Positions 49,618 through 59,638 are shown, counted from the first letter of the stretch. The stretch: DNA of 64,000 bases from an uncultured Parabacteroides sp. (GCF_905196875.1 NZ_CAJJWO010000022.1:1-64000), one strand, 5' to 3'. Notes: generated by a model from the letters alone, not told the origin. Numbers and translations are program-made.

Positions 49618-52600
49618 TTAAAATTTAAGGTTTACACCAATATTTATAATTCGTGTCGTCGGATATGCCAATCCATTCCCCTCAGAGGTTTCAGGATCAA
49701 TGCCAGGAGCATTCGTTAATGTAAACAAGTTTGTTCCGGCGACATAAAAACGTAAATCCGAAATCAATGCTTTTTCCACAATATGTTTCGGTAACGTATA
49801 TCCTAACTCCAAATTTCGTAGCTTGACATAACGCACATTCTTTTTCCAGAAAGTACTGTTCCAATAATTACTATGCGAACTATTACCGATCAACAACATC
49901 GGATATTTTCCTGGTATTAATTCACTGTCAGCATCCCAAATATCAGCCAAGTGCCATGTATCCTCCATATAATACTGCGGGTTATTACCTCCGTCATGGA
50001 ATGGGTTACGCTGTTCCCAATCCTGATACCAAGAAGCCATAGCTCCACCGGTCAAATCAAATGCCAGGTCAAAACCTTTCCAACCAAAAGCAAAATTCAA
50101 ACCGAAGTTCAATACCGGAGTAGCTCCTTCTCTATAACCAACCGGACGTTCATCCATACTATTGATTACACCATCACCATTCACATCTTTATATTTTATA
50201 TCACCCGGACGAAGCGTTTTATTACCCTGACGGTCATTATCGATTGGATAAGTAGCGATTTCTTCCCAGCTCTGGAACTGTCCGATAGCTTCCAATCCCC
50301 AGTTTACATATCCAAAACGATGATTGATTGAATTACGATACACATCCCAAGAGTTGGAGAAACGAGGTTTATACTGCTCCCAATCATAAAAACGAGAATA
50401 AGTGATATTACCACCAATAGAGTAAGTGAAATCTTCCACACGGTCTGACCAACGTACAGCAGCATCATACCCCATATGTACATCTGAGTTCAGATTTTCT
50501 TTCGGCAAGCTGAATCCTACTTCCGATGGTAATAAAACATCATAACGGGAAGCTGGTAACCCATCACGCTGACGACGGAAAAAATCAAACTGTCCGGTCA
50601 AACGATTATCCAGAAAAGCAACATCAAGGCCAATGTCCAGTATTTTTACTTTCAACCAGGAAATTGTCGTTACCGGCAGACCACGGGGAACAGAACCTAT
50701 TGTATAAACACCATCGATGACAGAGCCTCCGTTCTTATAATTATAACCACTCATATAGTCAAAAGGACGATATAAATCTCTATTCGGGTCACCCGATGTC
50801 TCCATATCATCTCCCACCATACCATAAGAACCACGAATCTTCAAATCACTGAAAATATTCGCTAACTTACTTTCTTTCCAAAAAACTTCTTCCGATATCC
50901 TCCAACCAACAGAAGCTGAAGGGAAAAATCCCCAACGCTGATTAGGCGGGAATTTCCAAGAACCATCATAACGGGCAGAAAACTCAACCAAGTATTTGTT
51001 TGCATAATCATAATTTCCACGAAACATCCAGCCTAAACGAGCCTGTGTTTCATTTCCATAATCATCATAGGTATCCATTGTCGGATAATCAATCAAGTGC
51101 AAAGAATTTGCAGTAGGTACGGAATGCAACCAGGAATGTGGAGTATCACGTTTGATCGCTTCAAAACCAACAATTGCTGCAACAGAATGATCTCCGAATT
51201 TCTTATTATAAGATAATTGAATATTCGAGCTTAATTCTTCCTCATGTCCAACTTCACGTTCTCTCCACGGATTGGTATTCTCAAACATTACAGGATACGT
51301 GTCTGTTGCTTCGTCATAACTATACAATTTATAGGTATACTCCTGGTTATTCTTTACATGGTAGTTCAAAAAATAACCAACCATTGCTTTAGCTTTTAAA
51401 CCATCCCAAATATCATATTCTGCCGTAGCCTGTAACTGGGCCACACGCCAGGTTTCCTGAAATTCTCCTGACAAATCATAATTCAACCATGCAAAATTCG
51501 TAGCTGCATTTGAAGATGTCATTGTTGGGTAATTTGGATTATCATTTGCATAGGGACGTTTGGTCGGTAAATTCCGATAGGTTCCAAAACGTGGCATCCA
51601 ATAGTCATCAACTTCAGGAACACCCGGATTCTTTATATCTTCTATACGCCCATTCATTGTTGCCCCAACTTTCAGACGATTATTAATTTGTGCATCAATA
51701 CTCATCTGCACATTCGTACGCTTAAATCCACCATAATTTACAATCATGGCATCTTGGTTCAAATGACCGACAGATAAATAATAATTAATTTTGTCTGATC
51801 CGCCGGATATATTAGCATTCAGATAATATTGCGGATTAGTTTCCCAGATAAAATCATACCAGTCAAAAGGAACATATCCTTTTTCTTTACCTGCTAACCA
51901 TTTTTGATAATCCTCTTTACTATATGTATAATCCGTCTTTCCCTGAACAGTCTCGGACTGAACATAATTAGTAAGATAAGTAGCAGCATCCGCTGGTTTT
52001 GGGAAAGTTGAAGGGTTCTGCCAACCGTAATAAGCATTCAAAGAAACCGTATTTTTAGTATTCCTTTTACCTTTCTTGGTCGTAACGACAATAACACCAT
52101 TTGCCGCACGTACTCCATAAATAGCAGCAGAAGCATCTTTCAATACAGAAATACTCTCGATATCGTTAAAATCAATATTATTGAATTGCTTTGAATCAGA
52201 CTGAATACCATCGATTACATACAACGGATTACCCATATTGCGAATCTGAATGCTGGTCGTTGCTCCCGGACGTCCGTCTGTCTGACGGGTATTCAAACCG
52301 GCAATTTTACCGACCAATGCCCCTGAAGCTGTAGAAGCAACAGAGCGGCTGATATCCTCAGAACCGACTTGTGTGATAGCACCTGTCAACGTCGCTTTCT
52401 TTTGAGCTAAACCGAAACCGGTAACCACAACTTCATCCAACGCTTGAGAATCTTCACGCAATGTCACACTGACCGCCGATTTCCCTTTTACAGGGATCGT
52501 CTGAGTGACATATCCTATATATGAAATTTCCAATACGGCATCAGGAGAGACATTTAAGGTAAATGTACCGTCCAGGTCGGTAATAATACCGTTCGTCGTT

Positions 52601-53082
52601 CCTTTCTCTACAACATTTGCCCCAATCACTGGTTCTCCCAAAGGATCAAGCACGGTACCCTTCACCACTTTTTGTTGCTGTTGTGGTTGAGGAGTCGAAG
52701 GTACTATAGATTTAACCGTATTACCTTTTTCATTTTCCGGTACTAATACAATCTGGTCGTTTGAGATTTCAAAAGTCATCCCGGTAGAATCAAGGATATT
52801 AGCCAGCACATCTTTTACTGATTTATTATCAGCATTTACACTTACACGATGTGACAAATCAACTTTATTCTCATCATAAAAAAATGAATAACCGCTTACC
52901 TCTTCGATCTGGTCAAGCACTTCACTTAATGATGCATTTTCTAAATGAAGAGAAATGGAACGAAGTTGCATCTTTGCTTCGATCATTCCAGGGAAACTAA
53001 CCCATAATAAAAAAACAGTTAACAAAAGTGGCATTCTCCATTTTAAAATACCACTGGTACTAAAGAACTTTCGTTTCTTCAT
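49618..53082 (-). CDS. susC-like: SusC/RagA family TonB-dependent transporter with STN domain
   Basis: 1154 residues. An N-terminal signal/anchor helix precedes an STN domain (about 40-112; ENASLSEVLDQIEEVSGYSFFYD), the signalling domain that contacts a FecR anti-sigma factor. Next are a carboxypeptidase-D-like strand domain (about 140-210), the SusC motif DEVVVTGFG, the plug (PLYVIDGIQ, IESISVLKDASAAIYGVRAANGVI) and the barrel ending in INIGVNLKF. The STN domain, the upstream FecR gene and the nearby ECF sigma gene together form a trans-envelope signalling system that switches on this operon when substrate binds. Confidence 0.96.
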   Translation of the reverse strand: MKKRKFFSTSGILKWRMPLLLTVFLLWVSFPGMIEAKMQLRSISLHLENASLSEVLDQIEEVSGYSFFYDENKVDLSHRVSVNADNKSVKDVLANILDSTGMTFEISNDQIVLVPENEKGNTVKSIVPSTPQPQQQQKVVKGTVLDPLGEPVIGANVVEKGTTNGIITDLDGTFTLNVSPDAVLEISYIGYVTQTIPVKGKSAVSVTLREDSQALDEVVVTGFGLAQKKATLTGAITQVGSEDISRSVASTASGALVGKIAGLNTRQTDGRPGATTSIQIRNMGNPLYVIDGIQSDSKQFNNIDFNDIESISVLKDASAAIYGVRAANGVIVVTTKKGKRNTKNTVSLNAYYGWQNPSTFPKPADAATYLTNYVQSETVQGKTDYTYSKEDYQKWLAGKEKGYVPFDWYDFIWETNPQYYLNANISGGSDKINYYLSVGHLNQDAMIVNYGGFKRTNVQMSIDAQINNRLKVGATMNGRIEDIKNPGVPEVDDYWMPRFGTYRNLPTKRPYANDNPNYPTMTSSNAATNFAWLNYDLSGEFQETWRVAQLQATAEYDIWDGLKAKAMVGYFLNYHVKNNQEYTYKLYSYDEATDTYPVMFENTNPWREREVGHEEELSSNIQLSYNKKFGDHSVAAIVGFEAIKRDTPHSWLHSVPTANSLHLIDYPTMDTYDDYGNETQARLGWMFRGNYDYANKYLVEFSARYDGSWKFPPNQRWGFFPSASVGWRISEEVFWKESKLANIFSDLKIRGSYGMVGDDMETSGDPNRDLYRPFDYMSGYNYKNGGSVIDGVYTIGSVPRGLPVTTISWLKVKILDIGLDVAFLDNRLTGQFDFFRRQRDGLPASRYDVLLPSEVGFSLPKENLNSDVHMGYDAAVRWSDRVEDFTYSIGGNITYSRFYDWEQYKPRFSNSWDVYRNSINHRFGYVNWGLEAIGQFQSWEEIATYPIDNDRQGNKTLRPGDIKYKDVNGDGVINSMDERPVGYREGATPVLNFGLNFAFGWKGFDLAFDLTGGAMASWYQDWEQRNPFHDGGNNPQYYMEDTWHLADIWDADSELIPGKYPMLLIGNSSHSNYWNSTFWKKNVRYVKLRNLELGYTLPKHIVEKALISDLRFYVAGTNLFTLTNAPGIDPETSEGNGLAYPTTRIINIGVNLKF

Positions 53083-53182
53083 AACTTTTTAAGATTTAAT
53101 AATTTACTAATTACTTATTCAATGTTAAAAAATTGTATTTCTCTTGTGTTCTATTCCATAGGCATTACGATTTTAATTATTA

Positions 53183-54169
53183 CTACTTATTTGTTATTCT
53201 CACTGTATTGTTTTCATCGAAACTGTATTGTATCGGATTTATCCTGGCAATCAATCGAAGTACCTCCTCTAATGATTCATGTTTGATCGAAAACGTATAT
53301 GCCTGGTCAGTCGGCACCTGGGGATCCAACACAATCTTCACACCATACCATTTCGATAAATATTCGGTTAACTCACGGATCGATTTTCTTTGAAAACGAA
53401 TAGATTCATGAGCCCAAATGGAAGAGAAAGCGACATCAAACCGTTCTGTTCGGATACTAGGCTTATTTTTAAGACAAACTGCAATATCTCCGGGTGTAAG
53501 CATTTGAGATGCTCCTGTATTTTCAACAAGGATCGATCCGGACAACAGACTTACATTTACATTCTTCTCATTCTCCCTCGCTTCGACATTAAAAACAGTA
53601 CCATACACTTTTACAGCTACTCCCCCTCCATTAACGACAAAGAGACGCTCCGAATCTTTCGCTACTTCAAAATAAGCTTCACCTTTCAAAAACACATTTC
53701 GTTTTTTCGACCATAAAGAAGTCGAATATTCAAGCGTAGATTCTGCATTCAACCAAACCTTCGTACCATCAGGCAAAATCACTTTCGATTTACCGTTTAA
53801 TGAAGAATAAGTCAAAACAGCAGAACTGGTTTGATACCATTCATTGACCACATAACTTGTTGCAGAAAATAATAAAAGAAGAAAAACAGAAGCAACTCCC
53901 AACAACCAACGAAAAGAAGATAAGGGCATCTTTACTATTTTAGGTTCCTTTTCTTTTATATTAAGTTCCATCCTCTTCCATAAAATATCTACCTCCGAAA
54001 CGTAATTTGTACCTTCCGCCATAAGAGACAACCATACGGATTGCAATTCAAGAAACAGGGTATGATTCGCTTTGTCAGCAAACCACACCTCCAGTTCAGT
54101 CTGCTCCTCAGCTGAAATCTCATGCTTGAATTTCCGTATAATTAAATCCCATGGTATGTTTCTATCCAT
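53183..54169 (-). CDS. FecR family anti-sigma factor
   Basis: 328 residues. The cytoplasmic N-terminal part binds sigma (WDLIIRKFKHEISAEEQTELEVWFADKANHTLFLELQ). A single transmembrane helix lies at about 86-108. The periplasmic FecR domain follows (VILPDGTKVWLNAESTLEYS, RNVFLKGEAYFEVAKDSERLFVVNGGGVAVKVYGTVFNVEA), then a DUF4974 end (TEYLSKWYGVKIVLD). It relays substrate binding at the STN-bearing SusC to the ECF sigma factor. Here it is separated from the sigma gene (58760) by the heme-propeller and DUF6057 genes and a pseudogene, whereas the two are usually adjacent. Confidence 0.95.
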   Translation of the reverse strand: MDRNIPWDLIIRKFKHEISAEEQTELEVWFADKANHTLFLELQSVWLSLMAEGTNYVSEVDILWKRMELNIKEKEPKIVKMPLSSFRWLLGVASVFLLLLFSATSYVVNEWYQTSSAVLTYSSLNGKSKVILPDGTKVWLNAESTLEYSTSLWSKKRNVFLKGEAYFEVAKDSERLFVVNGGGVAVKVYGTVFNVEARENEKNVNVSLLSGSILVENTGASQMLTPGDIAVCLKNKPSIRTERFDVAFSSIWAHESIRFQRKSIRELTEYLSKWYGVKIVLDPQVPTDQAYTFSIKHESLEEVLRLIARINPIQYSFDENNTVRITNK

Positions 54170-54268
54170 TTTCGCTCTATTTATACAACGTGAGACTCAA
54201 AAAAGCCCGGCATCCCCTAAAACAAAATGATTTTTTTTCACTTTTTGTGTAGAGACATAACAGACTGC

Positions 54269-54360
54269 AACATTATTATGCTAGTTATCCTAACACTACT
54301 ATGCTATTCCAACCAACACTACTGTATTACCTCTACCAGCACTATAGTGCTGGCTATGTT
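54269..54360. repeat. Degenerate 23-nt direct repeats, four units
   Basis: Units start at 54269, 54292, 54315 and 54338. The first half is conserved (AACACTACTATGCTA; the last unit reads AGCACTATAGTGCTG) and the second half is variable, mostly ending in CC or CT. It fills most of the gap between the FecR start and the heme-propeller stop. It is similar in design to the 22-nt arrays elsewhere in the window, with an unrelated motif. Confidence 0.75.
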
Positions 54361-54383
54361 AGTCTCATGTCCTGTGTCTATTC

Positions 54384-55847
54384 TTATTTTGGTACAGATC
54401 TCCTGCTATATTTCACCGCAACTCCTCCCCGTTCGGCTTTTTTACGTATCTTAAAAGAATTATTATCGACTTTTCCTGTAATAAATTCAGGTATATTATA
54501 AGATTTCATCAGGAGATCGTAATAACCGGTATCCTTTTGAGGAAGTACAAAAGGCTTGGCAATAGCACCGGTTTCAGCTACATAAGCGAAAAAAGGACGT
54601 GTATATAGGCCGTCCATACGCCGGCTGCTAAATACAATCCAACGACTATTTGACGACCAGGAATGATAACTCTCAGTATCATCACTATTTACAGCGTTCG
54701 GATAAAAACCTTTCTTTGTTCGTAAATCGATCATATACAAATCGGCATCTTTATGCCAGACTGGGAAAGTTCCGTAAGCGGACAACGTGCAAAGCATAAA
54801 CTTGCCATCAGGAGAAACACGTGGAAATGAAACGCTCTTCCCATCGGTATAGGCATTATAAAGAGTATCTGCTTTATTACCGAAGGTTCCTGTTTCCGGA
54901 TCAAAAGACAAATAACATAAACTATATGAAAGTTTTCTTATTGAATCGGGCATGGGACAAGCCGGAGCGCTACAATAAAACAATGTCTTGCCGTCCGGGG
55001 AAAATGTTGGAAATGTTTCGAAATTATTTTTAGAGGTAGTTAGGGGAGTTGATAAGATTGTATGTTTCTCTATATCGTAAACAACCACATCGGAAGCTGT
55101 ATCATATACTTCCGTACGTTGAGTCGGATGCAAATCCTGGGTTGTTTTATTCACGGAAAAAGCAATATATTTGCCGGAAGGATGCCAGAAAGGGTATACC
55201 AATGCAGAAATCGTTTCTTCAACTTTTGTTTCCAAAAATTCAATCTCTCCTTCATCGATCAAGACTGTCCCACCCATTTTGGACCTCATGTGGAAAAGCA
55301 TTTTATCCGGATTATACATACAAAACGAATGACAATTCACACAATTATAATTCGTTATCTTATTTTCATAGATAGGCGTTTCTTCATACGATTCCAAATT
55401 CCGCTGAAAGATTCCCATTTTGTTCCATAATGAATATCCGGGATCTATCAAACGATAAGCGAGATACGGATCTACGGCTTCTTTCGTCACATACATCGAA
55501 AAAGGGGAATAGGCAACCCATTTGTCTTGTTCTTTTTTTGCAATCGTTATCTCTATTGAATCGCCTTTGGCTTGGATCAGTAAGTCTTTCCACTTCTTTT
55601 CGGGAATACAAACTTCTCCATTTCTTCCTTCTACTTGAAACTCTTCGTCTCTATATCTGAACAAGGCAAGAATAGGCTGGCCTGAGGATTGAACAGAGAA
55701 ATTTAACGGAGCTATATTATAAGGGATTGTCACATTTACATAATCCGGAAATATAGTAGGTAAACTTTCCATATTACCTAGTATTTGTCTATCTTTTGTA
55801 CAAGCCCAGAAAAAAAACAATAAAATAATAAAATAGAACTGTTTCAT
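54384..55847 (-). CDS. PD40/TolB-type propeller lipoprotein with one CXXCH heme motif
   Basis: 487 residues with a lipoprotein signal (FIILLFFFWAC). An N-terminal beta domain (30-140) precedes a single c-type heme motif CVNCH (169-173) in NYNCVNCHSFC. A TolB/PD40 propeller follows: YPFWHPSGKYIAFSVNKT, FETFPTFSPDGKTLFYCSAPA, SFPRVSPDGKFMLCTLSAYG and YHSWSSNSRWIVFSSRR. It is probably a surface or periplasmic mono-heme protein. It is paired with a DUF6057 gene 11 bp upstream, inside a sigma/anti-sigma/SusCD locus. This pairing occurs in other Bacteroidales as far as I recall; the function is unknown. Confidence 0.85.
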   Translation of the reverse strand: MKQFYFIILLFFFWACTKDRQILGNMESLPTIFPDYVNVTIPYNIAPLNFSVQSSGQPILALFRYRDEEFQVEGRNGEVCIPEKKWKDLLIQAKGDSIEITIAKKEQDKWVAYSPFSMYVTKEAVDPYLAYRLIDPGYSLWNKMGIFQRNLESYEETPIYENKITNYNCVNCHSFCMYNPDKMLFHMRSKMGGTVLIDEGEIEFLETKVEETISALVYPFWHPSGKYIAFSVNKTTQDLHPTQRTEVYDTASDVVVYDIEKHTILSTPLTTSKNNFETFPTFSPDGKTLFYCSAPACPMPDSIRKLSYSLCYLSFDPETGTFGNKADTLYNAYTDGKSVSFPRVSPDGKFMLCTLSAYGTFPVWHKDADLYMIDLRTKKGFYPNAVNSDDTESYHSWSSNSRWIVFSSRRMDGLYTRPFFAYVAETGAIAKPFVLPQKDTGYYDLLMKSYNIPEFITGKVDNNSFKIRKKAERGGVAVKYSRRSVPK

Positions 55848-55858
55848 CTCACCATTAT

Positions 55859-57598
55859 TTATTTTTTAAATACCAAGTAAAACCAATATGTATCTCCAAA
55901 AGAAGCAGCCATTACATCCCGAAAGTTTAGATACCCGCGCTTGTCATTCATGTCTTGGTTGAATGCTCCATACCTCTGTTCCACTTTCAAACCTACTCCT
56001 TTCTGTGCCCACACGGCCGGCTGCTCTTGAAACAAAGCAACGATTGCCTCCTGATGGCTAATAGACAAAGATGGCCAAACCTCAGTGTGATAATATTTTT
56101 CATATAAAGCTTCAAAATTTTTCAATGTTTTACTCAATATATGATATCCCAATAAATATTGAAAAGCGATCTGGTTATTTGGGTTGTTTACAGCCAGTTG
56201 TTCCAACGTTTTCAATATCGTGGAAGAAACGGCATATGTGCCTTTTCCTATTAATGCCTTTCTTTTTCCTCCCAGCAATACATCTTCATTCACTAAATTA
56301 TCATTATACAAATATTTTCGTTGTTCGCTTGCCCATTGCCGATAAAACAAAGTACGTTCCAAGATATTAATATATTTTTCTGCTACCGGATAAGCGCCAA
56401 ATATCAGATTAGTTTGTACCAAACGTTTTAAGAAATAGGAACTTCCGGTTATCGACGATACATATCCTTCAAATGCAAACTTCTGTGCCGAAGCAATATC
56501 TCCTACATGAAAACAGATTTCAGTTAATACGACTGCACAAGGTAAAGAGCTGTCCCAGTTCGGTAATAAACAGTCTTTGCTAAATTGAGGATAATGAAAT
56601 AGTTTATCCCCCAGCTTACCTTTATTGGCCAATGCCAGATTTAAAACATTTATCGTTTGCAGATTTGCCTTTTCTGCTGAAAACATAGCTATTATTTTAT
56701 CCCATTGCTCAGTTTTCAAATAATAATCTTGCTTCATATTCTCTTGCCAGACCAACCTCCTTTGGCTTTGTATCCAATAAAAGGAGAATAATACCGGAAG
56801 TAATTGACTGAAGACAACTAAAAACTCTTTTAATCCCGATAAGTTATTTTTCCTTCTTAAGTAGCCGGTTAAAACGATACCGGTTGGAAATACAATCCAT
56901 GAATAATAGATCATTCCGGTATTCAAAAGCGGTTCGTAATAAAAATCCGGTAATAAAATCATCCGGTATTCTCCTTGCCAAGCCAGATGAACAGATAAAT
57001 AAAATAATACAATCAATTCCAACAATATCAAGAATATATAATACCAATACATTTTACGATATAGGAGTTCCCAAAGAAGTATACTCATTCCCAATAAAAA
57101 CACAACTGATCCTGCCATTCCCAATAAAACCGGTAACAAAAGACAACCTATGAGAAACCGGAACCTAAAATCCTGTACATTTATATACCAAAGAAAAAAA
57201 ACGAGCATCAAGAGGTAAGACACCGTACCTTGCAATCGATAATTCATGTCCAGGTGCAAAGGTAGAAGTGATAAAACAGGCAATAAAGAAATCAAATAAG
57301 AAAAATTAGTCGGAGCAATTAGCCTGCAAATTCGTTGCATCAATAACCCCACTATTAATAACAAAAAAGTCGTAATTAATGCACCGACATACGGTAATCT
57401 ATAAAACTGAGAAAGAAAACCAGATAGATAAAAAGCGAATCCACCAGGTTGACCTGACGTATCCCTAAAATAGTCCCATGTGAATGGAAATATTTGCAAT
57501 TGTTCTATATAATAGAAATAGAACTGGTAGTTATACTGCAAAAAAAAGAATAAACCACAGCATACAATTCCCCAAACAGCAATATCTTTATATTTCAT
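55859..57598 (-). CDS. DUF6057 family multi-pass membrane protein
   Basis: 579 residues. The first ~260 contain about eight hydrophobic helices, with the typical DUF6057 opening FFLQYNYQFYFYYIEQLQIFPFTWDYF and GGFAFYLSGFLSQFYRLPYVGALI. The remaining ~300 residues are soluble, helical and TPR-like (KYINILERTLFYRQWASEQRKY, QIAFQYLLGYHILSKTLKNF). Topology suggests an inner membrane protein with a periplasmic or cytoplasmic helical-repeat domain. Function is unknown. It precedes the heme-propeller gene in the same operon, and codon use is AT-rich like the rest of this locus. Confidence 0.85.
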   Translation of the reverse strand: MKYKDIAVWGIVCCGLFFFLQYNYQFYFYYIEQLQIFPFTWDYFRDTSGQPGGFAFYLSGFLSQFYRLPYVGALITTFLLLIVGLLMQRICRLIAPTNFSYLISLLPVLSLLPLHLDMNYRLQGTVSYLLMLVFFLWYINVQDFRFRFLIGCLLLPVLLGMAGSVVFLLGMSILLWELLYRKMYWYYIFLILLELIVLFYLSVHLAWQGEYRMILLPDFYYEPLLNTGMIYYSWIVFPTGIVLTGYLRRKNNLSGLKEFLVVFSQLLPVLFSFYWIQSQRRLVWQENMKQDYYLKTEQWDKIIAMFSAEKANLQTINVLNLALANKGKLGDKLFHYPQFSKDCLLPNWDSSLPCAVVLTEICFHVGDIASAQKFAFEGYVSSITGSSYFLKRLVQTNLIFGAYPVAEKYINILERTLFYRQWASEQRKYLYNDNLVNEDVLLGGKRKALIGKGTYAVSSTILKTLEQLAVNNPNNQIAFQYLLGYHILSKTLKNFEALYEKYYHTEVWPSLSISHQEAIVALFQEQPAVWAQKGVGLKVEQRYGAFNQDMNDKRGYLNFRDVMAASFGDTYWFYLVFKK

Positions 57599-57678
57599 AA
57601 TAATATTCGTTAGCTTAAATCTTTATTATTAATAAAGACTCAAAACCAACGAATACCCCTTAAACAAATGTGATAAAT

Positions 57679-58674
57679 TTATTCCGTTGTCGGAAACGAT
57701 GCAATACGTAGACGGGCAGCTCCCATCGGAACCAATGTTATTTCGTCTAATGCATCTGATTTTCTGGCATCCTCATATGGCAGCACATCGCATAAACCGT
57801 ATTTATCGATCTTCCATTCCGGAATAAGACGTCCCTGTGCCTTAAATATCAAAGGAACATTTGTCAATGTAAATGAATTATTATCAAAAGGCCACTCTTT
57901 GCGTTGAACAGAGATTGGAGCATCTATCTGCAGAGCATAGTTCCACGGGCTTGCTGGGTAAATCTCATAAGTAGGCCATGTAGAAGCATCGGCCCCCTCC
58001 TGCCATTTTGAATCGCCGATAGCAGTTTCACGACTGTCTTTCTGTTGATAATCTTCATCTATCTTTAAAGACAAAGTCAGAGGATCATAATCGACACTGA
58101 CACTATTTTTATTAACCTGCCACTGACTATAATTAAATGTCATGGGAACCGTAAGAACGATTTCATCCGCCCTCGACTTTTACTTTCGCCTGACAAGCAT
58201 TATATAAGACAGCAGCCATTCCGTTATCCGGTATCGCCATAAATAAGATTTTAACTTCATTCAGCATCTGGTTATCCTGAACGATATAAGCCAGGTTTGC
58301 ATATCCGCGGAGCCAATAAGGGACTTCCTCCCAACCCCATTGACCACCGGTTTTCAACCAGGCATTATCCTTCTTTTGTAACCTGGCGCTAATCTCTCCC
58401 CAAAAACCTGAGGAGCCCAAAATCCCTTCGATCCAAATGAATCCCCTTTCTTTAAAGCATATCCGTCAGAAGCTCCTTTCGATCCTTCCCACATTTTCAA
58501 GTCTTTAGAGGTATACACCTGAAAGCCCCGATTAGAGTTTCCTCCGGTACCATACAGATAATAAGTTCCGTTTTCATAAAAGATCGTAGGATCAGTCAAA
58601 TTAATATTCTGCCCGTGGATAGAAGCAACTCCTACACCAAAGAATACCCAAAATAGTAATAATAATTTATTCAT
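57679..58674 (-). pseudogene. Decayed chimera of GH43 start and GH127 (DUF1680) end
   Basis: Three frames must be joined. From 58674 a signal peptide (LLLLFWVFFGVGVASIHGQ) leads into a GH43 N-terminus (INLTDPTIFYENGTYYLYGTG) ending at FWAPQVFG. Near 58395 the text switches frame into a GH127-like internal segment (TGGQWGWEEVPYWLRGYANL, then NGMAAVLYNACQAKVKV). After a second frameshift near 58165 a DUF1680-type C-terminus continues (VTVPMTF... to ASFPTTE, stop at 57679). Both halves lack their catalytic cores. This is the debris of at least two glycosidase genes fused by deletion, leaving the locus without an enzyme. Confidence 0.8.
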
Positions 58675-58759
58675 GGAATTGAGAATTATTTATAAAACGT
58701 TTTCTTTTACAAATATAGACTCAAAAGAACGCTGTATCCCCTAAAAAAATAAAGTTTTT

Positions 58760-59323
58760 TTACCACAAATATGAATAAGAATCTCCCAAATAAACTCTGA
58801 TCTTTTTAAGTGCTATTGTTATTTGCCCCTCCACCGTCTTCTCTGAAATATGAAGTTGTTTGGCAATCTCTTTATTAGTCAAATTCTCTTCCCGACTTTT
58901 CTTGAATATCTCCCTGCACTTTTCCGGTAAAAGACATACGGCCTCCTCTACCAAACGGTACAATTCCTGAAACTCAAGATCCGAATTATAATCTTGTGCC
59001 ACTTCACTGACAGAGAGATCCTCCAAATAGACCGGAATTTTTTTATCACGGATATAAGTAAAAGCCTTATTACGGGCAGCCTGAAAGAGATAGGCTTTTA
59101 ATGTTAACTTTATCTCAAAACGTTCGCGATTCTCCCATATATAAGTAAAAATATCCAAGACCAACTCTTGCGACTTTTCCCGGTCATGGATATAATAGGT
59201 AATGAAACGCTCCAATGAATCGGTATACTGATAGAACAAATGCTTAAAAGCGATTTGATCACCTTCCTTTATCAGTTTCAGCAATAATATATCGTCGTTG
59301 TTACTGCTCATCCCTAAATTCAT
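58760..59323 (-). CDS. ECF (sigma-70 family) RNA polymerase sigma factor
   Basis: 187 residues. The region 2 segment is AFKHLFYQYTDSLERFITYYI...LVLDIFTYIWENRERF, with YLFQAARNKAFTYIRDKK following. The region 4 helix-turn-helix is LPEKCREIFKKSREENLTNKEIAKQLHISEKTVEGQITIALKKIRVYL, the typical Bacteroidota SusCD-linked sigma. It is presumably held by the FecR protein encoded at 53183 and directs the SusC/SusD operon. It is the first gene of the minus-strand locus. ATG 59311 is an alternative start. Confidence 0.95.
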   Translation of the reverse strand: MNLGMSSNNDDILLLKLIKEGDQIAFKHLFYQYTDSLERFITYYIHDREKSQELVLDIFTYIWENRERFEIKLTLKAYLFQAARNKAFTYIRDKKIPVYLEDLSVSEVAQDYNSDLEFQELYRLVEEAVCLLPEKCREIFKKSREENLTNKEIAKQLHISEKTVEGQITIALKKIRVYLGDSYSYLW

Positions 59324-59342
59324 TGATTATTTTTACAGGCCT

Positions 59343-59350
59343 CAAAGATA
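59343..59350 (-). promoter_or_regulatory. Bacteroidota -7 element for the ECF sigma gene
   Basis: Minus strand TATCTTTG, about 20 bp upstream of the ATG at 59323. The nearest CAAA (minus TTTG) is 24 bp further upstream, so the -33 box is uncertain. Confidence 0.5.
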
Positions 59351-59444
59351 CACAAAGATTCAATCCTTCCTTAACAAAAGATTCTTTTATTTAATATTCA
59401 CGCTTTAAAACATAATATTTGTTCCTAAATACGTTCCAACAGAA

Positions 59445-59483
59445 AATAAAAAAGTCTTATAAACTTATAGCTTATAAGACTTT
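59445..59483 (-). terminator. Intrinsic terminator of tRNA-Arg
   Basis: Perfect 12-bp stem AAAGTCTTATAA / TTATAAGACTTT with a 9-nt loop. On the minus strand it is followed by a T-rich run. Confidence 0.85.
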
Positions 59484-59497
59484 CTATATTCAAACTG

Positions 59498-59571
<74 letters not shown>

Positions 59572-59587
59572 ATCCTTATTTGCGGTG

Positions 59588-59618
59588 CAAAGGTAGTACT
59601 ATTTTTTTAATATGCAAA
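59588..59618 (-). promoter_or_regulatory. Consensus promoter of tRNA-Arg
   Basis: Minus strand TTTG (59615-59618), a 19-bp spacer, then TACCTTTG (59588-59595). Both boxes are perfect. It lies between the tamL stop and the tRNA. Confidence 0.8.
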
Positions 59619-59638
59619 CCGGAAAGCCTTTTTTTTCA

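Noticed and set aside
58354..58674. Intact small GH43-like protein of 106 residues
   Set aside because: The similarity stops exactly at FWAPQVF and other-family sequence continues in another frame, so this is the head of a broken gene rather than a functional protein.
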